Below, one piece after another: positions 36,041 to 44,688 of a stretch of 64,000 nucleotides of DNA (within the stretch, counting starts at the first letter, position 1; each line of letters opens with the position of its first letter). The stretch is from Spirochaetales bacterium (GTDB lineage: Bacteria > Spirochaetota > Spirochaetia > JABEVK01): assembly GCA_947478845.1 (NCBI GenBank), contig CANJXC010000003.1:1-64000 (forward strand), written 5' to 3'. The notes beneath the pieces are model-generated. The model made no database searches. It saw nothing but the letters and a program-made list of their open reading frames with translations, and was not told the origin of the DNA. The position numbers and the translations under genes were made by a program.

Positions 36041-36829
36041 TTATCCCAGCGCTTCTAGTTCTTTCTCGATGTAGCTCTGCAGAGACCACTGAATAAAGGT
36101 CCTGATCGTATTTTTAATGTCCTGGCCGGTTTTGGGGTCGAACAGCAACACGTAGGTGAAAAGCTCTCCCTCCCTGCGGGTTCCCATCACAATGCCCGAA
36201 ACCAGGCACAAGCTGCCTTTAAGCTTGAGTTGAATCGACTCGGCCTTGGCATGGGCTGAAAACTGCGGATCAGGTTCGAAGGTGCATGCCATACCCACCG
36301 AGCTGATGTCCATCACGGTGCCTGTATAAGCCCTGTTGCCCTCTTGGAAGTTCAAGGTGGCATGCCGATTGCCGCAAATGATCCTCAGGTACTTTCTTCG
36401 GCCGTGCGCCTCGTTGGCTTCCAGCACCTTGAGCACAATCTCGGTGCTTTCCTTGAGCCCGAGGCTAAGCTTCACAAACCCAGCCGAGACCATGAGATCC
36501 ATCAGGTACATCCGGGCAAGTTCCGCATCGTTGTTGTAGGTGAGAATTCCGATTCTCAGCTCTCTAAGCTCCGGGTCATTCTGAAGCTCCCTGATGTACT
36601 GTTCCCACTGGGACTCTTTCATGCCGTCGTCGATGTTCATGAACACCACAGAGTCTGGGTATTTTTTAAAAATCAACCTGGCTTTTTCGTGGTCCTTTAG
36701 CAGATAGATCTCGTATTCAGCTCTGATGAGTTCGGAAACCATCTCGGTTTGGAGTACGGAATTGGGGTACAGGAAGAAGATTCGCTTCCCTCCGGCGTTT
36801 CCACCCGCGAGGGCCGTTTCCGCGCTCAT
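36041..36829 (-). CDS. PilZ-domain c-di-GMP receptor with N-terminal receiver-like domain
   Basis: A 262-residue cytosolic protein. Residues about 15-125 look like a degenerate receiver domain (RIFFLYPNSVLQTEMVSELIRAEYEIYLLKDHEKA). Residues about 140-255 are a PilZ domain with the two c-di-GMP-binding motifs: RRKYLR (RxxxR) and DISSVGMA (D/NxSxxG). Such proteins turn c-di-GMP levels into protein-protein signals, often for motility or envelope functions. Its ATG overlaps the fabF stop as ATGA, so it is translationally coupled to fatty acid synthesis genes, which is unusual. Confidence 0.9.
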   Translation of the reverse strand: MSAETALAGGNAGGKRIFFLYPNSVLQTEMVSELIRAEYEIYLLKDHEKARLIFKKYPDSVVFMNIDDGMKESQWEQYIRELQNDPELRELRIGILTYNNDAELARMYLMDLMVSAGFVKLSLGLKESTEIVLKVLEANEAHGRRKYLRIICGNRHATLNFQEGNRAYTGTVMDISSVGMACTFEPDPQFSAHAKAESIQLKLKGSLCLVSGIVMGTRREGELFTYVLLFDPKTGQDIKNTIRTFIQWSLQSYIEKELEALG

Positions 36830-38082
36830 GGAAGTTTCCGGAAGACGACCACGCCGTTGTGTCCACCGAAACCAAGGGTATTGCTCATCGCTACATTCAC
36901 CTTGTGAGCGACGCCCTTGTGCGGCACATAGTCGAGATCACAACCAGCCTCCAGGTCGGGATTATCGAGATTGAGCGTGGGAGGAACCCACTGGTCGCGA
37001 AGCGCCAGGATGGAAAAAATGGCCTCGATTCCGCCTGCGGCACCAATGCAGTGTCCCGTCATGCTCTTGGTGGAGCTCACCTTGAGCTTGTAGGCGTGGG
37101 GGCCAAAAACCGCCTTGATGGCCTTGGTTTCGGTGGGGTCGTTGATTTCGGTGCTGGTTCCATGGGCATTAATGTAATCCACGTCTTCCGGCTTAAGGCC
37201 AGCCATTTTGAGGGCGTTGCGCATGGCGGCGATGGCGCCCTTGCCCTCGGAGTGGGGGCTGGTCAAGTGGTAGGCGTCGCAGGTCATGCCGTAGCCAACC
37301 AATTCAGCGTAAATTTTTGCCCCACGTGCTTTTGCATGCTCAAGTTCCTCGAGAATAAGGATGCCTGCACCTTCGCCCATGACGAAGCCGCTCCTGTCTT
37401 TGTCGAAAGGGCGGCTGGCTTTGGTGGGTTGGTCGTTGAACTTGCTTGTTACGGCTTTGAGAACACAGAAACCACCGATTCCCAAGAGCGTGATCGCGGC
37501 TTCGGTGCCACCGGTAATCATCACGTCACAGGTGCCATCCTTGATCCAGCGGGCCGAATCGCTGATGGCGTCGGTGGCAGCCGAACACGCGGTGAGCAGG
37601 GAATAACAAGGCCCTTCCGCGCCCACGAGGATGGCCACGTTGCCGGGAGCTTCGTTGCTGATCAGCTTTGGAACGGTCATTGGCGGTATACGGGTGGGGC
37701 CGCCACCTGCAAAAATCTTTTGGTAGGCTGCCTCGAGGGCTTGTACACCACCGATGCCGTTGCCTAGCACGGTGCCTATTCGCTCGTGGGTTACGGTTTC
37801 ACCCACCTTGATCTTGGCATCCTCGAGAGCTTGCAGAGCAGCGTAGGACGCGAACACGGAAAACGGGTCCATTTTTCGCGCTTCCTTGCTGTCGAGGTAC
37901 TTTGACGGGTCAAAATCTTTCACCTCGCCAGCGATCTTGCAGGACAATTCAGAGGAATCTACGTGGGTTATAGGTCCGATTCCGCTCTTGGAGGCCTTGA
38001 CGGCTGCCCAAGTCGACTCCACGTCGTGGCCCAAGGCATTGACGGTACCCAACCCGGTGACTACGACTCTTCTGTTCATCAT
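36826..38082 (-). CDS. fabF: beta-ketoacyl-ACP synthase II
   Basis: A 418-residue condensing enzyme that elongates acyl-ACP with malonyl-ACP. The catalytic triad is visible: Cys in LLTACSAATDAIS (about residue 163), His in YINAHGTSTEIND and His in KSMTGHCIGAAG, with the C-terminal NTLGFGGHNGVVVFRK. The length is standard. The Shine-Dalgarno AGGAGGAGA precedes the ATG. It follows fabG after nine bases, and no acpP gene separates them, unlike the common order. Confidence 0.97.
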   Translation of the reverse strand: MMNRRVVVTGLGTVNALGHDVESTWAAVKASKSGIGPITHVDSSELSCKIAGEVKDFDPSKYLDSKEARKMDPFSVFASYAALQALEDAKIKVGETVTHERIGTVLGNGIGGVQALEAAYQKIFAGGGPTRIPPMTVPKLISNEAPGNVAILVGAEGPCYSLLTACSAATDAISDSARWIKDGTCDVMITGGTEAAITLLGIGGFCVLKAVTSKFNDQPTKASRPFDKDRSGFVMGEGAGILILEELEHAKARGAKIYAELVGYGMTCDAYHLTSPHSEGKGAIAAMRNALKMAGLKPEDVDYINAHGTSTEINDPTETKAIKAVFGPHAYKLKVSSTKSMTGHCIGAAGGIEAIFSILALRDQWVPPTLNLDNPDLEAGCDLDYVPHKGVAHKVNVAMSNTLGFGGHNGVVVFRKLP

Positions 38083-38091
38083 TTTCTCCTC

Positions 38092-38832
38092 CTACATAAA
38101 CATTCCGCCGTCGACCGACAACGTCTGGCCCGTCAGATACGTTGACAGATCAGAGGCCAAAAACAGGGCGACATTGGCGATTTCTTCGGTACTACCCATT
38201 CGGGCAAGGGGGATGCGCGCGAACAACTTCTCCTTCAATTCTTCGGTCAACTTTCCTGTCATGTCGGTTTCGATGAAACCCGGGCACAAGGCATTGACCC
38301 TTACACCCCGTGGGGCCAACTCCTGGGCCAAGCTCTGCGTCAATCCGATAAGGCCAGCCTTGGAGGCGGCGTAGTTGGTTTGGCCTGCGTTGCCGTGCAA
38401 CCCAACTACCGAGCTCATATTGATGATCGATCCGCCGCGCCGAGAAAGCAAGTGCATGGAAACGGCCTTGCAGACGTAGAAGGCACTGGCTAAGTTGACC
38501 CGAAGCACCTCGTCCCAAGCCTCGGCGCTCATGCGGGCGATGAGCCCATCGCGGGTGACCCCCGCATTATTGACCACGATGTCGATTCCGCCAGACTCCT
38601 TAAGAATCCCCTTGATGACGGCGGTGATTTCGGCCTCAATGGAGACGTCCGCCTTGTGGAAATGGAGCTCAGAGCCGGCTTGGTCGGCCACAGCCTGCAG
38701 GGCCGCCAGATCACCTTCACTCCGGCTGATGGTGTAAACCACGGCACCGTGTTTCAAGAATGTTTCCACAATGGCTTTGCCGATGCCCTTGGAACCACCG
38801 GTGATGATGGCTTTCTTACCTTTCAAAAGCAT
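38092..38832 (-). CDS. fabG: 3-oxoacyl-ACP reductase
   Basis: A 246-residue short-chain dehydrogenase that reduces beta-ketoacyl-ACP with NADPH. The cofactor motif is TGGSKGIGKAI, followed by NNAG (DIVVNNAGVTRDGL). The catalytic Ser and Tyr-Lys are in INMSSVVGLHGNAGQTNYAASKAGL, and the C-terminus is LTGQTLSVDGGMFM. It sits nine bases after fabD and nine before fabF in the same operon. Confidence 0.97.
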   Translation of the reverse strand: MLLKGKKAIITGGSKGIGKAIVETFLKHGAVVYTISRSEGDLAALQAVADQAGSELHFHKADVSIEAEITAVIKGILKESGGIDIVVNNAGVTRDGLIARMSAEAWDEVLRVNLASAFYVCKAVSMHLLSRRGGSIINMSSVVGLHGNAGQTNYAASKAGLIGLTQSLAQELAPRGVRVNALCPGFIETDMTGKLTEELKEKLFARIPLARMGSTEEIANVALFLASDLSTYLTGQTLSVDGGMFM

Positions 38833-38841
38833 GGGGTTCTC

Positions 38842-39777
38842 CTAGTGCTTTCCAATCTGGAGTATCTGTTCGAGGGTGGAAGCGGAATGGCAGACAACCT
38901 CGGGTTGAAAGGCGGACCAAAGACCTTGAAGTACGGTTCCTGGCCCTGATTCAATGTAAAGCTCGTAACCAGCCTCAAAAAGGGCTTTTTCCTCGCTAAT
39001 CCATCGCACAGGCGCGGTGACCTGCCTCACGGCAAGTTCTTTGGCCTGAGCACCAGTCTTCACCAAAGCTCCGGTCACGTTGGAATAAAGGGCCTTGGCC
39101 GGATTCCGGAACTCAATCGACTTCAGCGCTTCGGCCAAGCCTTCGCCAGCGCTGGCCAGGAGCGGTGAATGGAACGGGCCAGCTACTTTGAGGGCAATCA
39201 CGCGGCGGGCTCCAGCTGCTTTGAGGGCTTCAGTGCCCAAAGCCAGCGCGGCCGCGGTGCCAGAGATGACCACTTGTGTTGGTGAGTTGAAATTGGCGCC
39301 AAACAAATCGGGAATCGCAGCTTGGGTGAGAGCCGACTCGACGGCCTCGGGCGAGAGCCCGATCACCGCTGCCATACCTGGTTCTCCGGCATGACGGTCG
39401 AGGGCAGAGGCCGCCTTTGCCATCAGCTCGCCACGTAGCTTGACCAGCGGAAATACCTGCTTGGCGTCGAGAACTCCGGCCTCCACGAGGGCCGCATATT
39501 CTCCGAGGCTGAACCCCGCCACAGCCTGCGCCACCAGCCCATGTTCCTTGAGCACCTGAGCGCTGGACAGGTTCGCCAGCGTGATCGAGAGCTGGGTGTT
39601 CACGGTTTCCTTGAGCTCGTCCGCCGTCGCTTCGAAGAGGAGCTTTCGGGCGTCAATTCCGGTTTCGGCTGTTGCTAGATCGAACAACTCGCGTACAACC
39701 TGGGAATGCTCGAACAAGTCCCGGGCCATTCCCGGCACCTGAGCCCCTTGCCCTGGAAAAAAGAAGACCGTCTTCAT
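38842..39777 (-). CDS. fabD: malonyl-CoA:ACP transacylase
   Basis: A 311-residue transacylase that loads malonyl units on ACP. It has FFFPGQGAQVPGMARDLFE, the nucleophile Ser in AGFSLGEYAAL, VIGLSPEAV, ISGTAAAL, and the catalytic His in VAGPFHSPLLASAGE. ATG 39777 is chosen over TTG 39795 because CGGGAGA lies six bases upstream. It is the first gene of the fabD-fabG-fabF-pilZ operon, divergent from the hybrid kinase gene. Confidence 0.96.
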   Translation of the reverse strand: MKTVFFFPGQGAQVPGMARDLFEHSQVVRELFDLATAETGIDARKLLFEATADELKETVNTQLSITLANLSSAQVLKEHGLVAQAVAGFSLGEYAALVEAGVLDAKQVFPLVKLRGELMAKAASALDRHAGEPGMAAVIGLSPEAVESALTQAAIPDLFGANFNSPTQVVISGTAAALALGTEALKAAGARRVIALKVAGPFHSPLLASAGEGLAEALKSIEFRNPAKALYSNVTGALVKTGAQAKELAVRQVTAPVRWISEEKALFEAGYELYIESGPGTVLQGLWSAFQPEVVCHSASTLEQILQIGKH

Positions 39778-39875
39778 GGCTTTCTCCCGTTTCAAAGTTG
39801 GCGTTACCTTACCTGTTTACGCTCAAAAAGTGAAGTCCATGGACGATGAAGGCTCTTCGGCACTAGGATGGAGCC

Positions 39876-41996
39876 ATGTCGACCCTCGAACAGCGCGAGA
39901 TCCTGATTCAAAAACGTCAGGCGGAGAAATACATCAACGTTGTCCGCTTGGTCGTCTTTGGGTTTTTGGGGTTCATCTATTTCGTTCTCGATGCCTCCAA
40001 TTTCAATCCATTGCACCCCGGCCCTCTTCCTGCGGTAGGTTTTCTGGTCGCCGTGGCCGTTGTCTACGCGCTTTTTGTGCAAGCAGCCGTGTCGCGGGGG
40101 TTTTTTCCGCGCTACCTGCCTTGGTTCACAACGCTCACCGACCTCAGTTTTTTTGTGGCGGGCTTTGGCCTGACCCTCTCGGCCTCCGACAACACCTTTT
40201 CGTCAATCACAGTCAACTTGTCGTGGGGCTACGCGCTGCTTTTCCTTCTCATCCTTTTCTCCACTTTGCGCGAGCAGCCGTGGCTGACGCTGTTCACTGG
40301 GGTCGCTTCTGTTGTGGTGTACGGCGGGTTTGTCATCCTGTATTTCTCCTTTGAACCGTACACCGGTTTTTACCGCGACCAAGAGTTCAGGGTGGTTTTT
40401 CTGTTCATCGCGGGAAGCTTCAGCACCTTTCATGCCCGGAGCCTGCGAAAAGCCTTTGACCGAGCCGCCCTGAGCGACCGCTTACGACGAGCCACCGATG
40501 CCAGGCTCAACGTTTTAGCCCAGCATTTTCCCGGTGTGCTGTTGCAAGCGGAGGTCCGCGAGGCAGAGTTCCACTTGCAATATGCCAGCGAGGGCAGCCG
40601 GGAACTTCTGGGCCTCGAACCCCCAGAAATGCTGCTCGATCCGATGCTCTTTTTCCGCAGGACGGACCGCAACTTCCGCCGCGCCCTGAAGCTGCATTTC
40701 GACAACTCGGTCACCGAAGCTCGCAATTGGGATCAGGAGTTTCCCTACCATCATCCGTTACGAGGCCGCATTTGGCTCAAGTTTAGCGTCACTACTCACG
40801 TGACAAGCCAGGGAGTGCGGGTAGTCAATGGCTTGGTCAATAACATCTCTGAGCAGCGAGCCGCTGCGGAGGCCCTTCGTCAAGCCAATCAGGCCAAGAG
40901 CGACTTTCTAGCCACGATGAGCCACGAGCTCCGTACGCCGCTCAACGCCATTCTTGGTAATGCGGATCACCTGCAGGGACTGGCTACTAGCGAAGATGAC
41001 AAAAAGGCCTTTAGGGATATTTTGGCCTCGGGCGAAACTCTCCTAGGGCTCATCGAAGACATTCTCGTTTTCTCGCGTCTGGAGGCCGGCCGGCTCCAAG
41101 CCGACCTTCGGCCTTTTGAGTGGCGCCCGCAACTCCAACTGCTCGTCGATACTTTTCGGGGTCCGGCCCTGAAAAAAGGTGTTGTCCTGCTCTGCCAATT
41201 GCCCTCTGACGCTCCTGGGCTGGTTTGGGGCGATGTGCTCAGATTCCGGCAGATTCTCGGAAATCTGCTTTCCAATGCGGTCAAGTTCACCCACAAGGGT
41301 CAAATCTCCGTCGAAGTTGCGTTCCAGTCGGATACAATGCAGATCATCGTGCGTGACACAGGAATAGGAATACCTAGCGAAATTCAGGAAAAGATCTTTG
41401 AGAAGTTCGTACAGGGGGCCCAAGGCAAAAGCCGACCCTACGGAGGTACGGGTTTGGGCCTGGCCATAAGCCGGTCGCTGGCCACCTTGTTGGACGGAAC
41501 CCTTACCGTTGAAAGTCAACCCGGATTGGGCAGCACCTTCTGCCTCACCCTGCCCGTGCGGGGCGAACTTGGCAGGGAGTCTGCCGGGGTTTCACCTGCC
41601 ACGAACTCGGTCCCACTGGCAGCCCGGGTCCTTCTCGTGGAAGACAACACGAGTAACCAAGAAGTGGCGACACGCATGCTCAGGAAGCTTGGGGCAACAG
41701 TAGAGTTGGCTACCGATGGTATTCAGGCGGTCGAACTCGCAGAAAAAAGCTACTTTGACCTGATTTTTATGGACTGGCAGATGCCGCAGATGGATGGTCT
41801 GGAGGCTACCCGTCGTATCCGCGCCCTTCCGAGTGGTCAGGATCTGGTTATTGTCGGGTTATCGGGACACGCGCTACCCGGCGACCGCGAGACTCTGTTG
41901 GCCGCAGGTTTTGACGACTACCTTTCAAAACCGGTGAGGATGGACGACTTTCGGATGATGCTCAACAAGTACGTCACCTTACCTCGTCGAGGTTGA
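39876..41996 (+). CDS. hybrid sensor histidine kinase
   Basis: A 706-residue membrane kinase. Six hydrophobic segments lie within residues 20-190, followed by a PAS-like sensor (about 215-330). The HisKA domain has [23 protein letters not shown] with the phospho-His near residue 350. The HATPase domain has [22 protein letters not shown] and [15 protein letters not shown]-terminal receiver (about 585-700) has [18 protein letters not shown] and Asp near residue 632 in [12 protein letters not shown]. No DNA-binding output is present, so a phosphorelay partner is needed. The start follows AGGATGGAG. The stop end overlaps the convergent unknown gene by 23 bases. Confidence 0.95.
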   Translation: MSTLEQREILIQKRQAEKYINVVRLVVFGFLGFIYFVLDASNFNPLHPGPLPAVGFLVAVAVVYALFVQAAVSRGFFPRYLPWFTTLTDLSFFVAGFGLTLSASDNTFSSITVNLSWGYALLFLLILFSTLREQPWLTLFTGVASVVVYGGFVILYFSFEPYTGFYRDQEFRVVFLFIAGSFSTFHARSLRKAFDRAALSDRLRRATDARLNVLAQHFPGVLLQAEVREAEFHLQYASEGSRELLGLEPPEMLLDPMLFFRRTDRNFRRALKLHFDNSVTEARNWDQEFPYHHPLRGRIWLKFSVTTHVTSQGVRVVNGLVNNISEQRAAAEALRQANQAKSDFLATMSHELRTPLNAILGNADHLQGLATSEDDKKAFRDILASGETLLGLIEDILVFSRLEAGRLQADLRPFEWRPQLQLLVDTFRGPALKKGVVLLCQLPSDAPGLVWGDVLRFRQILGNLLSNAVKFTHKGQISVEVAFQSDTMQIIVRDTGIGIPSEIQEKIFEKFVQGAQGKSRPYGGTGLGLAISRSLATLLDGTLTVESQPGLGSTFCLTLPVRGELGRESAGVSPATNSVPLAARVLLVEDNTSNQEVATRMLRKLGATVELATDGIQAVELAEKSYFDLIFMDWQMPQMDGLEATRRIRALPSGQDLVIVGLSGHALPGDRETLLAAGFDDYLSKPVRMDDFRMMLNKYVTLPRRG

Positions 41997-43014
41997 GCAC
42001 TGTCACCAGGTTTTTCCGCAACAAGTCACCCATGCTGGCGCAGGCTCTGAAGTCGTCATTTCTGTGAAACTTAGCCAGCCCGGTGCCGAGTTCCTTGACC
42101 TTGTCCGGAGTTGAGATGTCGTCGTGAACCATGCAATCGAGAACCTCGTTGATCCGAGCCCAATTATTCTTGGCACGGCGGGTCATGAGGGCACGTTCCT
42201 CCACCTGGTATTGCCGAATCGTATCGGGGGTGAGCAGTTCCCAAACCAGTTCGACAACAGGCTTGTTTTCCTTGTGAAACTGGGGCAGATAAACCTTTAT
42301 GTCGCCCTCGTAACTTTGCTGGTCGAAGTCGATGGCGCGTACGCGGTATTGCTCCTCGTCGAAATCCAGCGTCACATCCATCACATAGTTGTACGCCCGC
42401 ATGTCCCCGAGAAGGCGGGTAAAACAACGCTCGTTGAACTTCACAAACTCCTTGCACACCCTCACTTTATTGATTCCTGGCCGCTGGAAATAGCCGCCGA
42501 GGAAGTCGTCACCGGGAATTCCCATGATGTGTTCTTCCACCAAAGTGTCACCTTTGAGCAGAAAGTTCAGGTTGTTTGGCGAGAGCAATTGCTCCAATTC
42601 CAACCCATAGACCCGGTTGGCGTCGGCCTTCTTGATATAAAAGTAGTCTTGGTTGTCGTTGTAACTGTTTACCACTCGGATTCGAAATGGATGGCTATTG
42701 GCGAAGTGGCAGAAGTCGATGCGGTCGATGTCCAGATGCTTAACGGCCGACATGTCGCCAGCCATCTTGAGCAAGCAGTAAAGGTGTTTCAGGTTGTCGT
42801 CGAGTTCTGAGCGAACCGAGGGTAAGTGAATCAGGGTCTCCCACAGGGAATTGGTGCCCTTTTTGTCTTCCAGAGCGATAGCCTCCGTCCAGCCCCACAG
42901 ATCCTCATATCTGAGGTGGAACTCGAACTCACGCTCGTAGTCCATGAGGTAGCGGTGGAAGCGACCCGTCACGGGAAACGAGGGCTTCTTCTTGGAGATC
43001 ATCACTTCGTCCAT
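41974..43014 (-). CDS. conserved-looking cytosolic protein of unknown function
   Basis: I do not recognise this 346-residue protein. It has no signal peptide or membrane segment. It is rich in acidic and aromatic residues, with striking parts [75 protein letters not shown], and [33 protein letters not shown]. The pattern of a Lys-bearing IKKAD strand, a VEEHI segment and a late AIDFDQQ loosely recalls kinase-like ATP-binding folds, but that is speculative. The start follows ATCACTTCG-like sequence without a clear Shine-Dalgarno. Confidence 0.75.
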   Translation of the reverse strand: MDEVMISKKKPSFPVTGRFHRYLMDYEREFEFHLRYEDLWGWTEAIALEDKKGTNSLWETLIHLPSVRSELDDNLKHLYCLLKMAGDMSAVKHLDIDRIDFCHFANSHPFRIRVVNSYNDNQDYFYIKKADANRVYGLELEQLLSPNNLNFLLKGDTLVEEHIMGIPGDDFLGGYFQRPGINKVRVCKEFVKFNERCFTRLLGDMRAYNYVMDVTLDFDEEQYRVRAIDFDQQSYEGDIKVYLPQFHKENKPVVELVWELLTPDTIRQYQVEERALMTRRAKNNWARINEVLDCMVHDDISTPDKVKELGTGLAKFHRNDDFRACASMGDLLRKNLVTVLNLDEVR

Positions 43015-43065
43015 GTGGTGAGTCTATCGGAATCGGGGAGACCGGAACAGTAAGTCGACCTCGGG

Positions 43066-43123
43066 GGTCCTTAGGACCAGAGGTCCGCGGCCGGGTCTTG
43101 CCTCGCTGGCGGTGTGCTATCTT
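43066..43123 (+). promoter_or_regulatory. palindromic operator candidate and -10 box before the MFS gene
   Basis: GGTCCTTAGGACC (43066-43078) is a perfect odd-length palindrome. Downstream, TATCTT (43118-43123) resembles a -10 box and ends seven bases before ATG 43131. TTGCCT at 43098-43103 gives only a 14-base spacer, so the -35 is not convincing. The palindrome could bind a repressor of the exporter. Confidence 0.4.
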
Positions 43124-43130
43124 TCTGGTC

Positions 43131-44357
43131 ATGGATACTCCCCAATCTTGGAAGCGGCAGACGGTGCTGTTTCTCACGAGTCAGACGTTGTCGCTGTTCG
43201 GTTCGTCGCTGGTGCAATACGCGCTGATGTGGCACGTCACCCTGGCCACCAAGTCGGGCTGGGTGATGACGCTGTTCGTGCTCTGCGGCTTTGTGCCCAC
43301 CTTCTTGATGTCGCCTTTTGCGGGCGTGTGGGCCGACCGGCTCAACCGCAAGAACCTGATCATGCTTTCCGACGGGCTGATCGCGTTGGCAACGTTGGCG
43401 CTGGCGCTGGTGTTCATGGCCGGCGAGGACGCGCTGTGGCTCATCCTGGTGACGGCGGCTATCCGCGCGGTGGGGCAGGCGGTGCAGGGTCCCGCGGTGG
43501 GAGCGTTGCTGCCTCAGTTTGTGCCGCCGGAGCAACTGACTCGTGTCAACGGAATCTCGTCGACGCTGCAGTCGGCCATCATGTTCGCTTCGCCCATCCT
43601 CAGCGGCGTGCTGATGACGATCTGGCCGCTGGAGTGGGTGTTCTTCCTCGATGTCGCAACCGCCGCGTTGGCGATCTCGGTTTTGGCCTTCTTGCTGAAG
43701 GTGCCGCCCCACGCCAAGGCGAGCGCGCCGCAAACGGTTTCGTACTTCGCCGACCTGAAACTGGGCTTTCGGTACGTGCGCGATCACCGGTACCTCGTGT
43801 CGTTCTTTGCTTTCGTGGGAATCCTGCTCCTGTTCGTGGGCCCCGCCGCTTTCTTGACGCCGCTGCAAGTGGCCCGGAGTTTTGGCGACGACGTGTGGCG
43901 CCTAACCGCTATTGAGGTGGTCTTCTCGGTCGGCATGATGGGAGGCGGCGTGCTGATGGCCGTATGGGGAGGCTTTCGCAATCGCGTCCACTCGATGGTG
44001 TTTTCGACGGCCATCATGGCGGTGTGCACTATTCTGCTGGGCTTGCTGCCCAACTTCTGGGTTTACCTGGTTCCCATGGGCGTGTTCGGTGTGGCCATGC
44101 CTTACTTCAACACGGCGTCAGCTGTGCTGATTCAGGAACATGTGGAACCGGACTACTTGGGCCGCGTTTTCAGCATCTTCACCATGCTCATGACCTCGAT
44201 GATGCCCTTGGGCATGCTGCTGTACGGCCCGCTGGCCGAGGTGGTGAGCATCGAGAGCCTGCTCCTGATCACTGGCGGCCTGATGGCGGCGTTGGCCGTG
44301 GTCATGCTTTTCGACAAGCGCCTGCTGAAGGCCGGGGTTCCAAAGGAAGCAGAATGA
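43131..44357 (+). CDS. MFS transporter (EntS-like exporter family)
   Basis: A 408-residue inner-membrane exporter with 12 predicted helices. It has WADRLNRKNLIMLSD between helices 2 and 3, the MFS-3 (enterobactin exporter-like) AAIRAVGQAVQGPAVGALLPQFVPPEQLTRVNG segment, and DYLGRVFSIFTMLMTSMMPLG in the second half. ATG 43131 is chosen because the first helix follows directly and a -10-like box lies seven bases upstream; an earlier GTG at 43098 adds MPRWRCAIFLV. The substrate is unknown. Its stop overlaps, as ATGA, the start of a broken secreted-hydrolase gene. Confidence 0.9.
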   Translation: MDTPQSWKRQTVLFLTSQTLSLFGSSLVQYALMWHVTLATKSGWVMTLFVLCGFVPTFLMSPFAGVWADRLNRKNLIMLSDGLIALATLALALVFMAGEDALWLILVTAAIRAVGQAVQGPAVGALLPQFVPPEQLTRVNGISSTLQSAIMFASPILSGVLMTIWPLEWVFFLDVATAALAISVLAFLLKVPPHAKASAPQTVSYFADLKLGFRYVRDHRYLVSFFAFVGILLLFVGPAAFLTPLQVARSFGDDVWRLTAIEVVFSVGMMGGGVLMAVWGGFRNRVHSMVFSTAIMAVCTILLGLLPNFWVYLVPMGVFGVAMPYFNTASAVLIQEHVEPDYLGRVFSIFTMLMTSMMPLGMLLYGPLAEVVSIESLLLITGGLMAALAVVMLFDKRLLKAGVPKEAE

Positions 44358-44560
44358 GCACGTTGGCTCGAGGTTTGCTGCTCGTTGCACTTCTTGGGTC
44401 CACCTTGGTTCTCGCCGGCCAAGCCGCCTCAACGACCGTGTAGCTGTACCCGGGGGTTGCCAAGGGCTCGGAGTCGTGGCCGCGTTTGTGCTGAAGTACC
44501 GCCTGGTGCCGGCGAAAGAGGACCAGCGTAGCAGAGTCGGGGGTGGCGCGAGGGAGGGGC
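44354..44560 (+). pseudogene. remnant of a secreted alpha/beta hydrolase (esterase-like)
   Basis: From ATG 44354 a 29-residue frame encodes only a signal peptide (STLARGLLLVALLGSTLVLAGQA) and stops at 44443. Directly after it the sequence still reads LYPGVAKGSESW, and then in another frame GVVAAFVLKYRLVPAKEDQ (about 44471-44527). The latter matches the A-F-V-L-K-Y-R-L strand of BD-FAE/acetylxylan-esterase-like hydrolases, whose N-termini commonly begin with a similar W-PG-APG-E motif. So this appears to be a hydrolase gene with a stop and a large internal deletion. The match is by eye. Confidence 0.55.
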
Positions 44561-44604
44561 CGCGGAGCATTGCGCCAGCCATGCGCAGACGGTCCCTCCC
44601 TCGT
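44548..44604. repeat. imperfect 15-bp inverted repeat
   Basis: GCGAGGGAGGGGCCG (44548-44562) and CGGTCCCTCCCTCGT (44590-44604) are reverse complements with two mismatches around a 27-base GC-rich loop. It lies between the hydrolase remnant and the lysA promoter. It may mark the edge of a deletion or terminate upstream transcription; no T run follows. Confidence 0.55.
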
Positions 44605-44651
44605 GACAGGACCCCGGGCCCCCCCTCTGGTCCTCCTTCGCCGAAGTCCAA

Positions 44652-44680
44652 TTGACGCACCGAGGCCTCGACTGTACTTT
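44652..44680 (+). promoter_or_regulatory. promoter of lysA
   Basis: TTGACG (44652-44657) is followed after 17 bases by TACTTT (44675-44680). ATG 44689 is eight bases further on and lacks a Shine-Dalgarno, so the mRNA leader would be about 0-3 nucleotides. Confidence 0.68.
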
Positions 44681-44688
44681 GGTAGCCT

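Noticed and set aside
43112-43915. Long frames on both strands over the MFS gene
   Set aside because: They are Arg/Gly/His-rich out-of-frame readings of GC-rich coding DNA.
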